NCBI GenBank assembly: GCA_000531095.1
Contig: HG799462.1
Span: 995,551 to 1,059,550, forward strand
Direction of reading: 5' to 3'
DNA length: 64,000 bases
Source: Gemmata massiliana
GTDB taxonomy: Bacteria; Planctomycetota; Planctomycetia; Gemmatales; Gemmataceae
A model generated the notes under the pieces. The model was not told where the DNA came from, did not search any database, and was given only the letters and a program-made list of their open reading frames with translations. Shown here piece by piece: positions 43,791-53,564 of this stretch (positions within the stretch are counted from its first letter, which is position 1; every line of letters begins with the position of its first letter). The position numbers were made by a program, and so were the translations under genes.

Positions 43791-45779
43791 CTACTTGCGC
43801 GAAGCGTACCACTCGCGCCACTCGTTCGCGGTGGCGAAATCCTTCTCGGTGAGGCTCTTCAATCCGGCGCGGGCCGCTTTCGCAACGGCCTCGTTCTTGT
43901 CGCTCAGTGCGTCGATCAGGTCGGGGATGTGGTTCTTGTCATCCTTCATCGCGCACGCGAGCGCGGCCCCTCGGCGCAGCTCTACGTCCTCGGCTTTCAG
44001 CATCCCGCGGAGCGAAATCGGCGTCATGCGACACAGGCGCTCAGCGAGGGCCTCGCGCGCGGTCGCCTTCCGCTCGCCTTCGAGTAGCGGAATCACGGCG
44101 AGCAGCGCTCCGGTGTTCTCCTGCCCCTTCGCTTCGCGGACGCGCTTGAGTGTGGCCTCCCAGTCCACGTTCGACGTGCGCGTGAGTTCGATGGCGATCT
44201 CACTCGCGGTCGTGCCCTGCGTCGGTTTCGGGGTGCTCGGCGGCACCAGGGTAATGGGTTTGCTTGGCGGCTCGACTGTTCCGGGCGCCGGCTTCGTGGG
44301 AGCCTCCGGTTTCGCGCTTGGTTCTGGTTTCGTGCCCGGTTCGGTTTTTGCCGCGACCGCATCGTCCGGCGCGGGTGGGGCGGCGTTCGCCCGGAGTTCC
44401 GCGTTGGCCGGGTTCCGTTGAACTTTCGCCGCGAGGTCGCGTGCGAGGTTGGAGCGCGAGAGGAACAGGATCGCGAAGGCGGTGTCCACGTCCGTACCAT
44501 GCCCGCTGCGCCCGACCCATGACCCGTCGCCGCGTTGGGTAGCGATCAGCGCATTGGCGCCGAAATCGTACCAGTCGACGTCACCGATCTTGTCCACCCC
44601 ATAGATGACGCCGACGCGCTCCAGGGACCAGAAGAAATATAGGTCGGCGTCGTTCCCGCGCCGGCCGCGCCCGCCGTTTGCGAGTGCGGCTGCGAGGTTC
44701 GCCATGCCGAGTTTTACGGCCGCGTCACGGGGATCAACCGGCCCCTTATTCGGCTTTGGTGCGGCCGGATCCGCGGGCTTCTTCGGCGGTGCCGGTTCGG
44801 GCATTTTGGGCGGATTGTAGAACGGGTCGTTCGGGTCTATATCGGCCGAGACGACGGGTTTAGTGGGTGCCGGCTTCGGCTCTTTTGCTTCCGGCTTCCC
44901 GACGAGCGCGGCCTTCTGTTTCTTCTCCTCGCGCCGGGCGATCGCGGTCGCGAGACCGAGCAGCCCGGCGCACGTCATCGACGGGCTGCCGTCGGCGCCC
45001 CCCAGAAGTCCGCTGTAGGGCCACCCGCCGGATGCGGTCTGTTGCAAGAGGAATCGCTTCTCGATGAGGTCGAGGGCGGGTTCGACTGGGACGCCGTGCT
45101 TGCGCGCGGTCCACACACCGAGCACACCGAACTGCGTGTTCGAGTTGTCGTCGGGCAGTCGGCCCCGGCCGGTCTCTGCCGCGAGCAGCGCTTGACGGTA
45201 CTTCTCCACGTCCGCGTGGAGCTTCCCGGTCGCACCGGGCTTGTCCGCGGGCTTCGGTGCGCCCAATTTGGTGGGTTCCGGTTCCTTGCCACTCCCCGTC
45301 ACGAGTGTGGTGTCGGAGAGCCTAGTACGAAGGAGGCGCTCGGTCGCGGGCGGAACGGCCGCGACGCACTCGTAGGTCCAGCCGCCGTTCATGTTTTGGC
45401 CCGCGAGGAGCCGCACACCGAGCATCTGGATCAGCGGCCGGTCGCCCGGTTCGCCGAGGCGGTCGAGGTACAAGAGGCAAAGGGTGATGTGGTACGTTTG
45501 GGTTTGCGTGTACGACGCATCGCGGACGACGGTGGTGATCTTCTTCACGGCAGCGTCATCGGCCGGCACACCGGCTTCGAGTAACGCGAGACCCACAAGT
45601 GCCGTCGCCCCAACGCGGTCGGGATCACGGATCGCCTTCCCGTTTTCGCCCCCGGATTTTTTGAGGTACGCGATTCCCTTCTGAACTGCCGCATCGATGT
45701 CTTTGGGCGCAGCCGCGCGCGCAGAATGCGGGACCGAAATCGCGAGTACAAGCGCCAATAGAAGACGCAAGAGCGCCAT
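43791..45779 (-). CDS. Exported squalene cyclase-like repeat protein, paralogue 1
   Basis: 662 residues. Signal peptide at about 1-22. Residues about 25-400 show prenyltransferase/squalene-cyclase-like alpha-alpha repeats (GATALVGLALLEAGVPADDA, then NMNGGWTYE and ASGGWPYSGLLG) but no DXDD catalytic motif is seen. A proline/lysine linker (about 295-345) divides the repeats; the C-terminal 130 residues are HEAT-like (LRRGAALACAMKDDKNHIPD, LIDALSDKNEAVAKAARAG). Same order as the next gene upstream, with which it clearly shares ancestry. Likely a periplasmic binding or scaffold protein rather than an enzyme. Confidence 0.8.
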   Translation of the reverse strand: MALLRLLLALVLAISVPHSARAAAPKDIDAAVQKGIAYLKKSGGENGKAIRDPDRVGATALVGLALLEAGVPADDAAVKKITTVVRDASYTQTQTYHITLCLLYLDRLGEPGDRPLIQMLGVRLLAGQNMNGGWTYECVAAVPPATERLLRTRLSDTTLVTGSGKEPEPTKLGAPKPADKPGATGKLHADVEKYRQALLAAETGRGRLPDDNSNTQFGVLGVWTARKHGVPVEPALDLIEKRFLLQQTASGGWPYSGLLGGADGSPSMTCAGLLGLATAIARREEKKQKAALVGKPEAKEPKPAPTKPVVSADIDPNDPFYNPPKMPEPAPPKKPADPAAPKPNKGPVDPRDAAVKLGMANLAAALANGGRGRRGNDADLYFFWSLERVGVIYGVDKIGDVDWYDFGANALIATQRGDGSWVGRSGHGTDVDTAFAILFLSRSNLARDLAAKVQRNPANAELRANAAPPAPDDAVAAKTEPGTKPEPSAKPEAPTKPAPGTVEPPSKPITLVPPSTPKPTQGTTASEIAIELTRTSNVDWEATLKRVREAKGQENTGALLAVIPLLEGERKATAREALAERLCRMTPISLRGMLKAEDVELRRGAALACAMKDDKNHIPDLIDALSDKNEAVAKAARAGLKSLTEKDFATANEWREWYASRK

Positions 45780-45881
45780 GCGTGGCCCTCGCTGGACGTG
45801 AACGACAGGAACGGGCGATCTGCGACTTGCTTCTCGATGCTACAACGCAGCCCGACCGGAAATGTTGGAGCAATAATGCTG

Positions 45882-45917
45882 GTGGGGCGGGTTGTGCTGA
45901 CCCACAACCCGCCCCAC
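45882..45917 (-). terminator. Hairpin terminator between tandem paralogues
   Basis: A 15-base arm at 45882-45896 pairs perfectly with 45903-45917 across a six-base loop. It lies 58 bases beyond the stop of the upstream paralogue (minus strand), so it probably ends that transcript and separates the two paralogues. Confidence 0.7.
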
Positions 45918-45974
45918 ACTCATCACCAATCCGTGGTCCTAATAGATAAACGGCTTTTCGGCACCGTCGAGACA

Positions 45975-47879
45975 CTATTTCTTTTGCTTCGTGTACCAAT
46001 CTCGCCATGCGGCTGCGGCCGCGGCCTTTTGTGCCGCTGTTGCCCCGGAAACGGGGCCAAAGTCCTTTCCGGACAAACTCTTAAGGCCGGCTTTCGCGGC
46101 CCGAACCACGGAATCGTCCGCGTCGGCAATCAGGTCGATCAGGTCGGGGATGTGCTCCTTATCGTCCTTCATCGCACACGCGACCGCAGCCCCGCGGCGC
46201 AGTTCGGCCTCGCTCGCTTTCAGCATGGTGCGGAGCGAAGCCGGCGTCATGCGGCACAGGCGCTCGGCGAGGGCCTCTCGCGCGGCGGCCTTGCGGTCGC
46301 CGTCCGCGTGAGTCGCTGTCACCACCAGCGCGCGCGTGTGGGTCGGTCCCTTGGCGTCGCGGGATTCGGTGAGCAACTTGGTCCAGTCACTGCTCGACGA
46401 TTTCAGCAACAGAGAGGCGCGCGTGATGGCCTCGTCGCCGGTCGGGTTCGGCAGATTGACGACCGGTATCGCGGCGCTCACCGGCGTGGTCGGCCGGTTG
46501 GGGAGCAGGTCGGTCGCGGCCGGCCCGGTCCCGGCTTTCATTTCGGTGCTGGTGGGGTCTTTTTGCACCTTGTTGGACAGGTCGCGTGCGAGGTTCGAGC
46601 GGCAGAGGAAGAGGACCGCGAACGACGTGTTCACTTCGGCCCCGTAACTCCCGCCGATGCCCCACGAGCCGTCCGCCCCTTGCGAGCGCACAAGGGCCGT
46701 GGAACCGATGTCGTACCAGTCGATGTCGCCGATCTTTTCCAAACCGTAGGTGACGCCGACGCGCTCCAAGGACCAGAGGAAGTACAGGTCGCCGTGCCCG
46801 TGCCCCCCGCCGTTGGCGACGAGTAACCCCCTGCCGGCACGGATCTGGTCGATGATGGTCAGCCCCAACCCGGCAAAGGCGCGCTGGATGACGAGGTCGC
46901 GTGCGTCGGCGGGGCGGGCCTGCGGCTTCTTGGGCGGGTCCTTCCCGGCGGGCGGGTTGTAGAACGGGTCGTTGGGCTTATTGGGTTTCGCGGGGTCCGG
47001 TTTCGGAGCCGGGTTATCGGTCTTCAGGCGCCGTTCCTCGCGCCGGGCCACACCGGTCGCCATCCCGAGCAACCCCGCGCAGTACATCGCGGGGCTCCCG
47101 GCGGGGGCGATGCCCGCGGGGCCTGTTCCCCCAGAGTACGGCCAGTTCCCGGTGCGCTGGTCCTGGGCGCCCATGAACCGCTTCTCGATGAGATCGAGGG
47201 CTTCTTCTACAGGGGCGCCGTGTTTGCGGGACATCCACACCGCCATCACCGCGAACTGCGTGTTCGAGTTGTCGTCTCCCCCTCCGATTCCCCCACCCTG
47301 GGCGCGAGCGGCAACCAGTGCCTGGCCGTATTTCTCAACGTCTGCGTTGAGTTTGGGTGGCTTTCCGTTTTCACCAGCGGTCAGGCGGACCTGTTGAAGA
47401 CTGTTTTTGAGGTACGTCGCGGTTTCCGCGGAAACCGGCTGGATGCTCTGGTACGTCCAGCCGCCGTTGACCGACTGCCCGACGATCAGGCGCGCCGCGA
47501 GCATCTGAATGATCGCGGCGTCGCTCGGGTCACCGAGGCGGTCGAGGTACATGATGGACAACGAGATCTGGTACGTTTGGTTCTGTGTGAACGAGGCGTC
47601 GCGGACGAGGGCGGTGATCGCTTTCACCGCGGGGTCGTCGACCGGTACGCCCGCTTCCAGAAGTGCCAGCCCGGAGAGGCACGTCGGGCCGATGCCGTAG
47701 CTGGCCTCGTTGCCCCCGTTGAAACCTTGCCCCGGCTTCTGGTTGTAGCGCGCTTTGAGGTGCTCGGCCCCGGCTTTAATCGCGCGATCGATTTCTTTTG
47801 GTGTGGCTCCCGGCGCGGTCTGTCCCGCAGCCAGGACGATACTGCACAGCCCGGCGAGACGAACGAATTTTGAGATCAT
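45975..47879 (-). CDS. Exported squalene cyclase-like repeat protein, paralogue 2
   Basis: 634 residues, signal peptide about 1-23 (LAGLCSIVLAAGQTAPGA). Same layout as the neighbouring gene: alpha-alpha repeats (YGIGPTCLSGLALLEAGVPV, QSVNGGWTYQS, RTGNWPYSGG), a lysine/proline/asparagine linker, YFLWSLERVGVTYGLEKIGD, then HEAT-like C-terminus (LRRGAAVACAMKDDKEHIPD). Near-identical blocks with paralogue 1 (SLERVGV.YG.(D/E)KIGD(V/I)DWYD and the HEAT end) show a tandem duplication, while linkers have diverged. Confidence 0.8.
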   Translation of the reverse strand: MISKFVRLAGLCSIVLAAGQTAPGATPKEIDRAIKAGAEHLKARYNQKPGQGFNGGNEASYGIGPTCLSGLALLEAGVPVDDPAVKAITALVRDASFTQNQTYQISLSIMYLDRLGDPSDAAIIQMLAARLIVGQSVNGGWTYQSIQPVSAETATYLKNSLQQVRLTAGENGKPPKLNADVEKYGQALVAARAQGGGIGGGDDNSNTQFAVMAVWMSRKHGAPVEEALDLIEKRFMGAQDQRTGNWPYSGGTGPAGIAPAGSPAMYCAGLLGMATGVARREERRLKTDNPAPKPDPAKPNKPNDPFYNPPAGKDPPKKPQARPADARDLVIQRAFAGLGLTIIDQIRAGRGLLVANGGGHGHGDLYFLWSLERVGVTYGLEKIGDIDWYDIGSTALVRSQGADGSWGIGGSYGAEVNTSFAVLFLCRSNLARDLSNKVQKDPTSTEMKAGTGPAATDLLPNRPTTPVSAAIPVVNLPNPTGDEAITRASLLLKSSSSDWTKLLTESRDAKGPTHTRALVVTATHADGDRKAAAREALAERLCRMTPASLRTMLKASEAELRRGAAVACAMKDDKEHIPDLIDLIADADDSVVRAAKAGLKSLSGKDFGPVSGATAAQKAAAAAAWRDWYTKQKK

Positions 47880-48046
47880 GACTCAACCCTCGGCGACCGC
47901 GAGGACACGACGGTACAGCCTACCTTAACATTTAGTCGCACGCGAGGCGACCGCGAAATGTGCGTGTACCGGCGCGGCACGGGTGGTTGCGAACGCCCGC
48001 GGGACTAAAGTACCTGGGTCGTCCTCGTTTTTGGATCGGCCCATCA

Positions 48047-49480
48047 ATGTCGAAGTTCTTCAAGTACAAATCGGCCGCGGAACTGGGAGCGGAGAACGCC
48101 CGGCTCGGGATCGATTTGCGGTTCTCCGAAGACCTCGCACCTCTGTTCCAGCCCCTTGTTGTGGGGCCGCGAACCATCGGTAATCGGTGGGGCATTCACC
48201 CAATGGAGGGGTGCGACGGCGAACCGGACGGCTCGCCGGGCGAACTCACGTTTCGTCGGTACCAGCGCTTCGGCGCGGGCGGGGCGAAACTCATTTGGGG
48301 CGAAGCGTGTGCCGTCACGCCCCAAGCGCGAGCCAACCCCCGGCAAATAGTACTCAACGAATCGACCAAGTCCGCGTTCATGCGAATGGTCGCCGACTGT
48401 CGGAAGGCTCACTGCGACGCGAACGGAACAGATACCGACTTGCTCCTCGGACTGCAACTGACGCACTCCGGGCGCTACAGCCACCCGCATCCGATCATTG
48501 CTATCCACGACCCGATCCTCGATCCGCGCACGACCGCGAACCGGGCCACGGGTGCGCGCGTCACGGCCGACTACCCGCTCATTACCGACGACGAACTGAA
48601 GCGCCTCGTCGATGACTACGTTCGCGCCGCGAAACTCGCGGTGGAAGTGGGCTTCGATTTCATCGACGTGAAGCAGTGCCACCGTTATTTGCTGAATGAG
48701 TTGCTCGGCGCACGGAACCGCCCCGGTCCCTATGGTGGCAGTTATGAGAACCGCACCCGGTTCGCACGCGAAGTCTTCCAGGCCGTGCGCGCGGCGGTTC
48801 CCGCTTACGTCGTCCTCGCGACGCGGATGAACGTTTACGACGGCATCCCGTTTCACAAGTCGGCGAACGACGACGGTACCCCCGATACTCACGCGCTCCC
48901 ACTCGTGAACGGCTGGGGGATGTCCGAGGGTGACCCCTTTACTGTGGATCTCACCGAACCGCTGCGCTGGATCGCGGAGATGCGCGCGCTGGGGGTAACG
49001 CTCGTCAACGTGACGATGGGCAACCCATATGCGCAGCCGCACTACGGGCGCCCGTTCGAGTACGCGCCGCCGGACGGCTACGAATCGCCCGAGCACCCGC
49101 TCACCGGCGTGGACCGGCACTTCCGCACGGTCGAAGCCATTCAGAAGACGTTCCCGGATCTCGCCCTCGTAGGGACGGGATACAGCTACTTGCAAGAGTT
49201 CCTGCCACAAGTGGCTGCGGCGAACGTCCGCGACGGGCGCGTGAGCATCGTGGGCGTCGGGCGCGGCACACTGTCCCAGCCGGACTGGGTGCGGCAGTTG
49301 CTCGATAGCGGCAAGCTTGATCGCAAGCGCGTCTGCCGCACGTTCAGTTATTGCACGGCGATTATGCGCGCGAAGCAGCACCCGCTGGGTCAGTACGCGA
49401 CCGGGTGCCCGCCCTTCGATAAAGAGGCCTACGGCGAAATTTGGAAGGAAGTGCAGCAGTTGAACGTGAAGAAATCGTAG
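48047..49480 (+). CDS. NADH:flavin oxidoreductase, old yellow enzyme family
   Basis: 477 residues from ATG 48047. FMN-dependent TIM barrel. Visible signatures: LLGLQLTHSGRYSHP (substrate-site His in the beta-4 region), FDFIDVKQCHRYLLNELL (catalytic His), and the C-terminal IVGVGRGTLSQPDWVRQL phosphate-binding end. The tail CTAIMRAKQHPLGQYATGCPP has cysteines but not the full CxxC iron-sulphur set of the larger 2,4-dienoyl-CoA reductase type. It reduces an activated C=C bond with NAD(P)H; the substrate is unknown. Monocistronic, cytoplasmic. Confidence 0.85.
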   Translation: MSKFFKYKSAAELGAENARLGIDLRFSEDLAPLFQPLVVGPRTIGNRWGIHPMEGCDGEPDGSPGELTFRRYQRFGAGGAKLIWGEACAVTPQARANPRQIVLNESTKSAFMRMVADCRKAHCDANGTDTDLLLGLQLTHSGRYSHPHPIIAIHDPILDPRTTANRATGARVTADYPLITDDELKRLVDDYVRAAKLAVEVGFDFIDVKQCHRYLLNELLGARNRPGPYGGSYENRTRFAREVFQAVRAAVPAYVVLATRMNVYDGIPFHKSANDDGTPDTHALPLVNGWGMSEGDPFTVDLTEPLRWIAEMRALGVTLVNVTMGNPYAQPHYGRPFEYAPPDGYESPEHPLTGVDRHFRTVEAIQKTFPDLALVGTGYSYLQEFLPQVAAANVRDGRVSIVGVGRGTLSQPDWVRQLLDSGKLDRKRVCRTFSYCTAIMRAKQHPLGQYATGCPPFDKEAYGEIWKEVQQLNVKKS

Positions 49481-49597
49481 TCTGCGAGCGAATGATAGGT
49501 TGAGAGCAAACTCGAACGCTGGCTCGGCGCCCACTCGTGCTCATCACGAACGGAGTTCGTTAGGCGGGCCGGTTGCGCCAAAGAGAACAGGCCCGCC

Positions 49598-49960
49598 ATG
49601 TCCGCTCGTAGGTGGTTCATACTGCTCGGTTTCGTGCTCGTTTCGCTCGCGCTGTCGCTGGGGTGGTTCGTTTGGGCCGTGTTCAACGCGCCGCCCGGTC
49701 AGCGGATGGGCGCGGTGGGCATCACCGGTATCCTTCAGTTACTCGAGCTACCCCTCGCTTACGGCCTGCTGCGTTTCAGTGACTACGCCCACACGTGGGC
49801 CGTGCGCCTGAACCTCGTGAAGATCGCGGGCGCGGTCGGCCTCACGGTCGCCGGTGCCATTAGTAACCAAACCGAGCTGGTCGCGGCCGGGATCGCGGCG
49901 TGCGGGCTCTTCGTCGCGTACACCCTGTTTCTTCGGCGCAACGCCGAGTTCTTCGATTGA
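49598..49960 (+). CDS. Small polytopic membrane protein
   Basis: 120 residues. Four hydrophobic segments (about 6-25, 38-58, 68-85, 95-112), the first with WFILLGFVLVSLALSLGWFV. Short loops, basic residues near the cytoplasmic faces. No family recognised. It precedes the aldolase gene by 44 bases and could be cotranscribed with it. Confidence 0.6.
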   Translation: MSARRWFILLGFVLVSLALSLGWFVWAVFNAPPGQRMGAVGITGILQLLELPLAYGLLRFSDYAHTWAVRLNLVKIAGAVGLTVAGAISNQTELVAAGIAACGLFVAYTLFLRRNAEFFD

Positions 49961-50004
49961 TGGGCGATACAACAGGTGCGTACCCTCCTCCCCCGGAACG
50001 CTCC

Positions 50005-50799
50005 ATGCGCACTAACCCCATCAAGCAGCTCCTGAAGTCCGGTAAGCCCACGGTCGGCACGTGGCTCTCGCTCGGGAGCGTCACCGCGGCGCGGTTCCTC
50101 GCCCGCTCGGGCTTCGACTGGCTCACGGTCGACGTCGAGCACTCGCTGGTGAACGTCGAAACCACCACGCACATGATCGCGTCCATCGCGGACGCCGGGA
50201 GCGTGCCACTCGCGCGCGTGCCCTCCAACCGACACGATCACATCAAGCGCGTCCTCGATAACGGCGGGTTCGGCGTCGTGGTGCCGATGGTGAACACGCG
50301 CCAGGAGGCCCAGGACGCCGTGAGCGCGTGCCTGTACCCGCCGTTCGGTACGCGGAGCGTCGGCGGCAGCGTTCACGCGCTGAACTTCGCCGCGAACCCG
50401 GTGGACTACTACGCCCGGGCGAACGACGAGATCCTCATCGTGCTCCAGTGCGAGCACATTCAGGCCGTGCGGAACTTCGAGGAGGTGTACTCCGTGCCCG
50501 GCGTCGACGCGGTGTTCGTCGGTCCCAACGACCTCGCCGCGAGCATGCGCAGCGCCGACGACAAGCCGCCGCACCCGGACGTCTTCAAACAGGCGCTCGC
50601 GGACATCCTCGCCGCCGCGAAGCGGATCGGCGTCCCCGCCGGCATCCACACGTTCAGCATCGAGGAAGCGAAGTCGCGTATTGCGGACGGCTGGCAGTTC
50701 ATCGCGGTGAACAGCGAACTGAAGTTCCTGACCGACGGGGCGAAGCAGGTCGTCGATGGCTTGGGGCTGGGCAAAGGGGGTGACCTCGCGAAGTATTGA
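50005..50799 (+). CDS. HpcH/HpaI-family aldolase
   Basis: 264 residues from ATG 50005. The family's metal-dependent class II fold is evident: VGTWLSLGSVTAARFLARSG, DWLTVDVEHSLVNVETT (substrate and metal region, with the usual D-x-E-H), VVVPMVNTRQEAQDAV (glycine/proline strand), and VFVGPNDLAAS. Relatives cleave 2-keto-3-deoxy acids or 4-hydroxy-2-oxo acids to pyruvate plus an aldehyde. Cytoplasmic. Substrate unknown. Confidence 0.87.
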   Translation: MRTNPIKQLLKSGKPTVGTWLSLGSVTAARFLARSGFDWLTVDVEHSLVNVETTTHMIASIADAGSVPLARVPSNRHDHIKRVLDNGGFGVVVPMVNTRQEAQDAVSACLYPPFGTRSVGGSVHALNFAANPVDYYARANDEILIVLQCEHIQAVRNFEEVYSVPGVDAVFVGPNDLAASMRSADDKPPHPDVFKQALADILAAAKRIGVPAGIHTFSIEEAKSRIADGWQFIAVNSELKFLTDGAKQVVDGLGLGKGGDLAKY

Positions 50800-50802
50800 A
50801 CA

Positions 50803-50932
50803 CCTGGGACCGCGGGCATCTTGCCCGCTGTGCGCGTGATGGAGAGGCGCCACGTGAATCACAAACCGCGCGCGTTTACCTGCTCTTCTCAAGTTCACAG
50901 CGAAGAGCGGGCAAGATGCCCGCGGTCCCAGG
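50803..50932. repeat. Palindromic element with 27-base perfect inverted repeats
   Basis: Arms at 50803-50829 and 50906-50932 are exact reverse complements over 27 bases (GGACCGCGGGCATCTTGCCC type), separated by 76 bases. Each arm is itself partly palindromic (GCGGGCA/TGCCCGC). It starts right after the aldolase stop and fills the gap to the lipoprotein gene. No open frame inside. A miniature inverted-repeat element or a bulky structured RNA is possible. Confidence 0.75.
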
Positions 50933-51020
50933 AAACCGACTAAAAATCTCCGTTGACCCCCGTTCTCACCGAGGTTATGCACGCGAGTGAAACCTTTAGA
51001 AACTCAAGGCGTGCGAACCG

Positions 51021-51887
51021 ATGCGGTGGGCGTGGGTACGTTCGGTAATTGTGATAGCATGCGCGACCGCTCCGAGCGGGTGCCTGACGCGCGCCGAACA
51101 GCCGTCGCTCGCGTCTGTGGCCCGGTCGCTCGCGCCGGTGCAACAGGTTGAAGGCATCCAACTCGAATCGATCATCCTCGAGCGCCCCATCGGTGACCGG
51201 TTCCTCGATCGCGAACTCTGGGACTCGACGCTGCCGGTCGGTTCGCCCGAAATGCAAGTACTCCTGAGCGAGAACGGGTTACGGGCGGGCATCTTGGCCG
51301 GATCACTCCCACCGCGATTCCAGGCACTTCTCGAATCCGATGCCGAAGCGATCGCGGGGCGCGGGCTGACGTTCGCGAACCGCAAAGAAGAAGTGCTCCC
51401 GACCAGCGGGCCGAGCGATCTCTGTGAGTTCACCGTGCTCACGGATCTCGCCGGTAAGCGTGCCCCGGTCAGTCTCAAACAAGCCCGGGGCGGCATCCTC
51501 GTGCGGCCGGAAGCGACGAGTGACCGTCGCGTGCGGATCACGTGCGAACCGCAAATCCAGCACGGCGAGCGGCAACAGTACTTGCGCCCGTCGGAGGACG
51601 TGACCGGGTGGGTGAAGCACGAAGAGGTACCGCTCGTCCGTTACCAGCCCCTCGCGTTCGATGTTCCGCTTGGCCGGAGCGAGTACCTGGTGATCGGGTG
51701 GCGCGCGGACCAGGACGACACGCTCGGGGCCGCGCTCTTCGGTGTGGAAGCGAACGCTCAGCCGCGGCAGCGGGTTCTCGTTATCCGCGCTCGCCAGGTG
51801 AACCCCAGTGCCACGCCCGATCTGCCGTCGCTCGGGTCGGGCGGGCGCCGGGCGTCCATCGCGGCCGAAGCCGGGCGCCCGCGCTAA
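51021..51887 (+). CDS. Putative lipoprotein of unknown function
   Basis: 288 residues. Signal with lipobox-like APSGC at about 17-21 (SVIVIACATAPSGCLTR), which would put a lipidated Cys at the N-terminus. The remainder is soluble with a beta-rich middle (SLKQARGGILVRPEATSD, RVRITCEPQIQHGERQQYL) and a C-terminal disordered tail. No domain recognised. It follows the palindromic element. Confidence 0.65.
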   Translation: MRWAWVRSVIVIACATAPSGCLTRAEQPSLASVARSLAPVQQVEGIQLESIILERPIGDRFLDRELWDSTLPVGSPEMQVLLSENGLRAGILAGSLPPRFQALLESDAEAIAGRGLTFANRKEEVLPTSGPSDLCEFTVLTDLAGKRAPVSLKQARGGILVRPEATSDRRVRITCEPQIQHGERQQYLRPSEDVTGWVKHEEVPLVRYQPLAFDVPLGRSEYLVIGWRADQDDTLGAALFGVEANAQPRQRVLVIRARQVNPSATPDLPSLGSGGRRASIAAEAGRPR

Positions 51888-51965
51888 TCTCGTTGTCAAC
51901 TCTCCGTGAAGACGTTCGGGAGCCGCACGTTTCGCGCCCCCCGAAACGTCCGTTTCGCACCGAGA

Positions 51966-53429
51966 TCAGAACGACACCTTGTACTTCTCGGCGAGTTTGC
52001 GCTTCGCGTCGTAGATAGTCTTGTCGATCATCTCCCAGGTTTCGGCCCGGTGCTGCTTGTCGTCGGAGACCACCTTGGCCATCTGCTCCCGGATTTTGGG
52101 GATGTTGGTGTCCACGAACACGGGGTTGCTGAATAGCGCCGCGCCGCCCCACCACCCGAACGACCGGCCGCCCCCGTACCCGTAGAAGTACTGCTGCTCG
52201 GCCAGGGCCTTCGTATCGATCGGCACCCCGCGCAGGCTTTGGCCGATGGCCCGCAGGCGCCGGGCCGACTGGTGCGCGGCATCGATCGCGACCGGGTCCA
52301 CGTTCCGGGGGCTGATGTGCAGGAGTTGGTCGGCCGCCTTATCGTGCCAGGTCGCGGTCTTATCGTAGTTCGGGCTGTCTTTCTTCTGGGCGATCTCACC
52401 CAGGATCGTGTTCACGGCCTGGAGGTAGCGCTTGGTCGCGCTCGCGGTCGGCGTGGCGCCGGTCGTTCCCGGCTCGGGTTCCGCGGCCGGGTTCGGGAAC
52501 GCGAATAGGGACACGATGTGTTTCAGGTCCGCGGTCGTGAGGCTCCCGGACAGAGTGAACGTCGTGTCTTTGAACTCGGGCTTCCAACGCTCGAACCCCT
52601 CGATCGCGATCCCCTGGTCCTCGATCAGCTCGCGGACCAGGTCCGGCAGCGTGTTCCGGAACCGAGCCGGTTCAACGGCAAACTCGATGGCGATGCTGGC
52701 GGTGATCTTGTCGGTCACCTTCGCCGAGAACGTCATCCCCTTCACCTGGGACAAGAAGCTCGCGAGCAGGTTCACGTCCGCGTTCTTGATCTTGGCCACC
52801 GCCGGACTGGTCGGCAGAGCCATTTTCAGGATGGTCTTGTCCACCGCGTCTTCGAGATCGACCGCGATGGTGACGGTGTTATCCTTGGCACCCTCGGTCG
52901 CTTTCTTCAGGTACGGTGACAGCGTGCCGGTTTTGTTCGCGAGAGCGCTCTTCAGGTAGCGCGCGGTGAACTGGCGATCGGCCGGGTACACGGCCACAAG
53001 GGTCGTGCTCGGGAGCCACGTGAAGTAGACGTCGCGCGGGGACAGCGCGGCCACCTGCCCGACGATGTCGTCGCTGGAACCGCCCTCGCGTGTGGCCACG
53101 TCGCGCATGTTCGGGAGGCTGCCCACGGTGACCAGCCCGACTTGGCACCCTCGAACAAGCGTGTTCAGGTTCACGTCCGCGGCCACGACTACCGCTTCCG
53201 CGTCGGACGGGACGAACCCCAGCCCGCCGCGGTTCCCGGGTTGACCCTTCTCGCTCCACTTCTCGCTCTTGGCGAGCGGGCTGGCGTAAGCCCCTTTCGC
53301 GTCGACGAGCAGTAAGGTGTTGGTGCTCGTCGGCGTGTACTTCAGAAGCCCGTCATACGGCCCCGCCGCACTCGCTGGGGCGGCGAGCGCGAGGAGCAAA
53401 CACCAGACGACCGGAGCGGAGCGCGGCAT
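51966..53429 (-). CDS. Exported hypothetical protein
   Basis: 487 residues from ATG 53429, preceded by AGGTGA seven bases upstream, which marks the start over a longer frame. Signal peptide at about 1-21 (VVWCLLLALAAPASAA). The body is mixed alpha/beta with no enzymatic motif I recognise (NTLLLVDAKGAYASPLAKSE, AVVVAADVNLNTLVRGCQVG). The C-terminus has a Tyr/Gly-rich patch (YFYGYGGGRSFGWWGG). It belongs to the kind of large exported proteins of unknown role common in planctomycetes. Same strand as the M61 peptidase upstream. Confidence 0.68.
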   Translation of the reverse strand: MPRSAPVVWCLLLALAAPASAAGPYDGLLKYTPTSTNTLLLVDAKGAYASPLAKSEKWSEKGQPGNRGGLGFVPSDAEAVVVAADVNLNTLVRGCQVGLVTVGSLPNMRDVATREGGSSDDIVGQVAALSPRDVYFTWLPSTTLVAVYPADRQFTARYLKSALANKTGTLSPYLKKATEGAKDNTVTIAVDLEDAVDKTILKMALPTSPAVAKIKNADVNLLASFLSQVKGMTFSAKVTDKITASIAIEFAVEPARFRNTLPDLVRELIEDQGIAIEGFERWKPEFKDTTFTLSGSLTTADLKHIVSLFAFPNPAAEPEPGTTGATPTASATKRYLQAVNTILGEIAQKKDSPNYDKTATWHDKAADQLLHISPRNVDPVAIDAAHQSARRLRAIGQSLRGVPIDTKALAEQQYFYGYGGGRSFGWWGGAALFSNPVFVDTNIPKIREQMAKVVSDDKQHRAETWEMIDKTIYDAKRKLAEKYKVSF

Positions 53430-53564
53430 GGGAGTCACCTCGGAGTGTGGCCGGAACGCACTCAATCTCGCGACCCGAGGGGGTGAAGTCAAGCGCCCGC
53501 CGCGCCGGAACGGTATCCCGATCGACAAAATTACGGGCACCCTAACACCTTTTCACGCCACCGC

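Noticed and set aside
48044-49534. Nearly 500-codon frame antisense to the flavin oxidoreductase
   Set aside because: No motif or start signal; the plus-strand gene has full family signatures.
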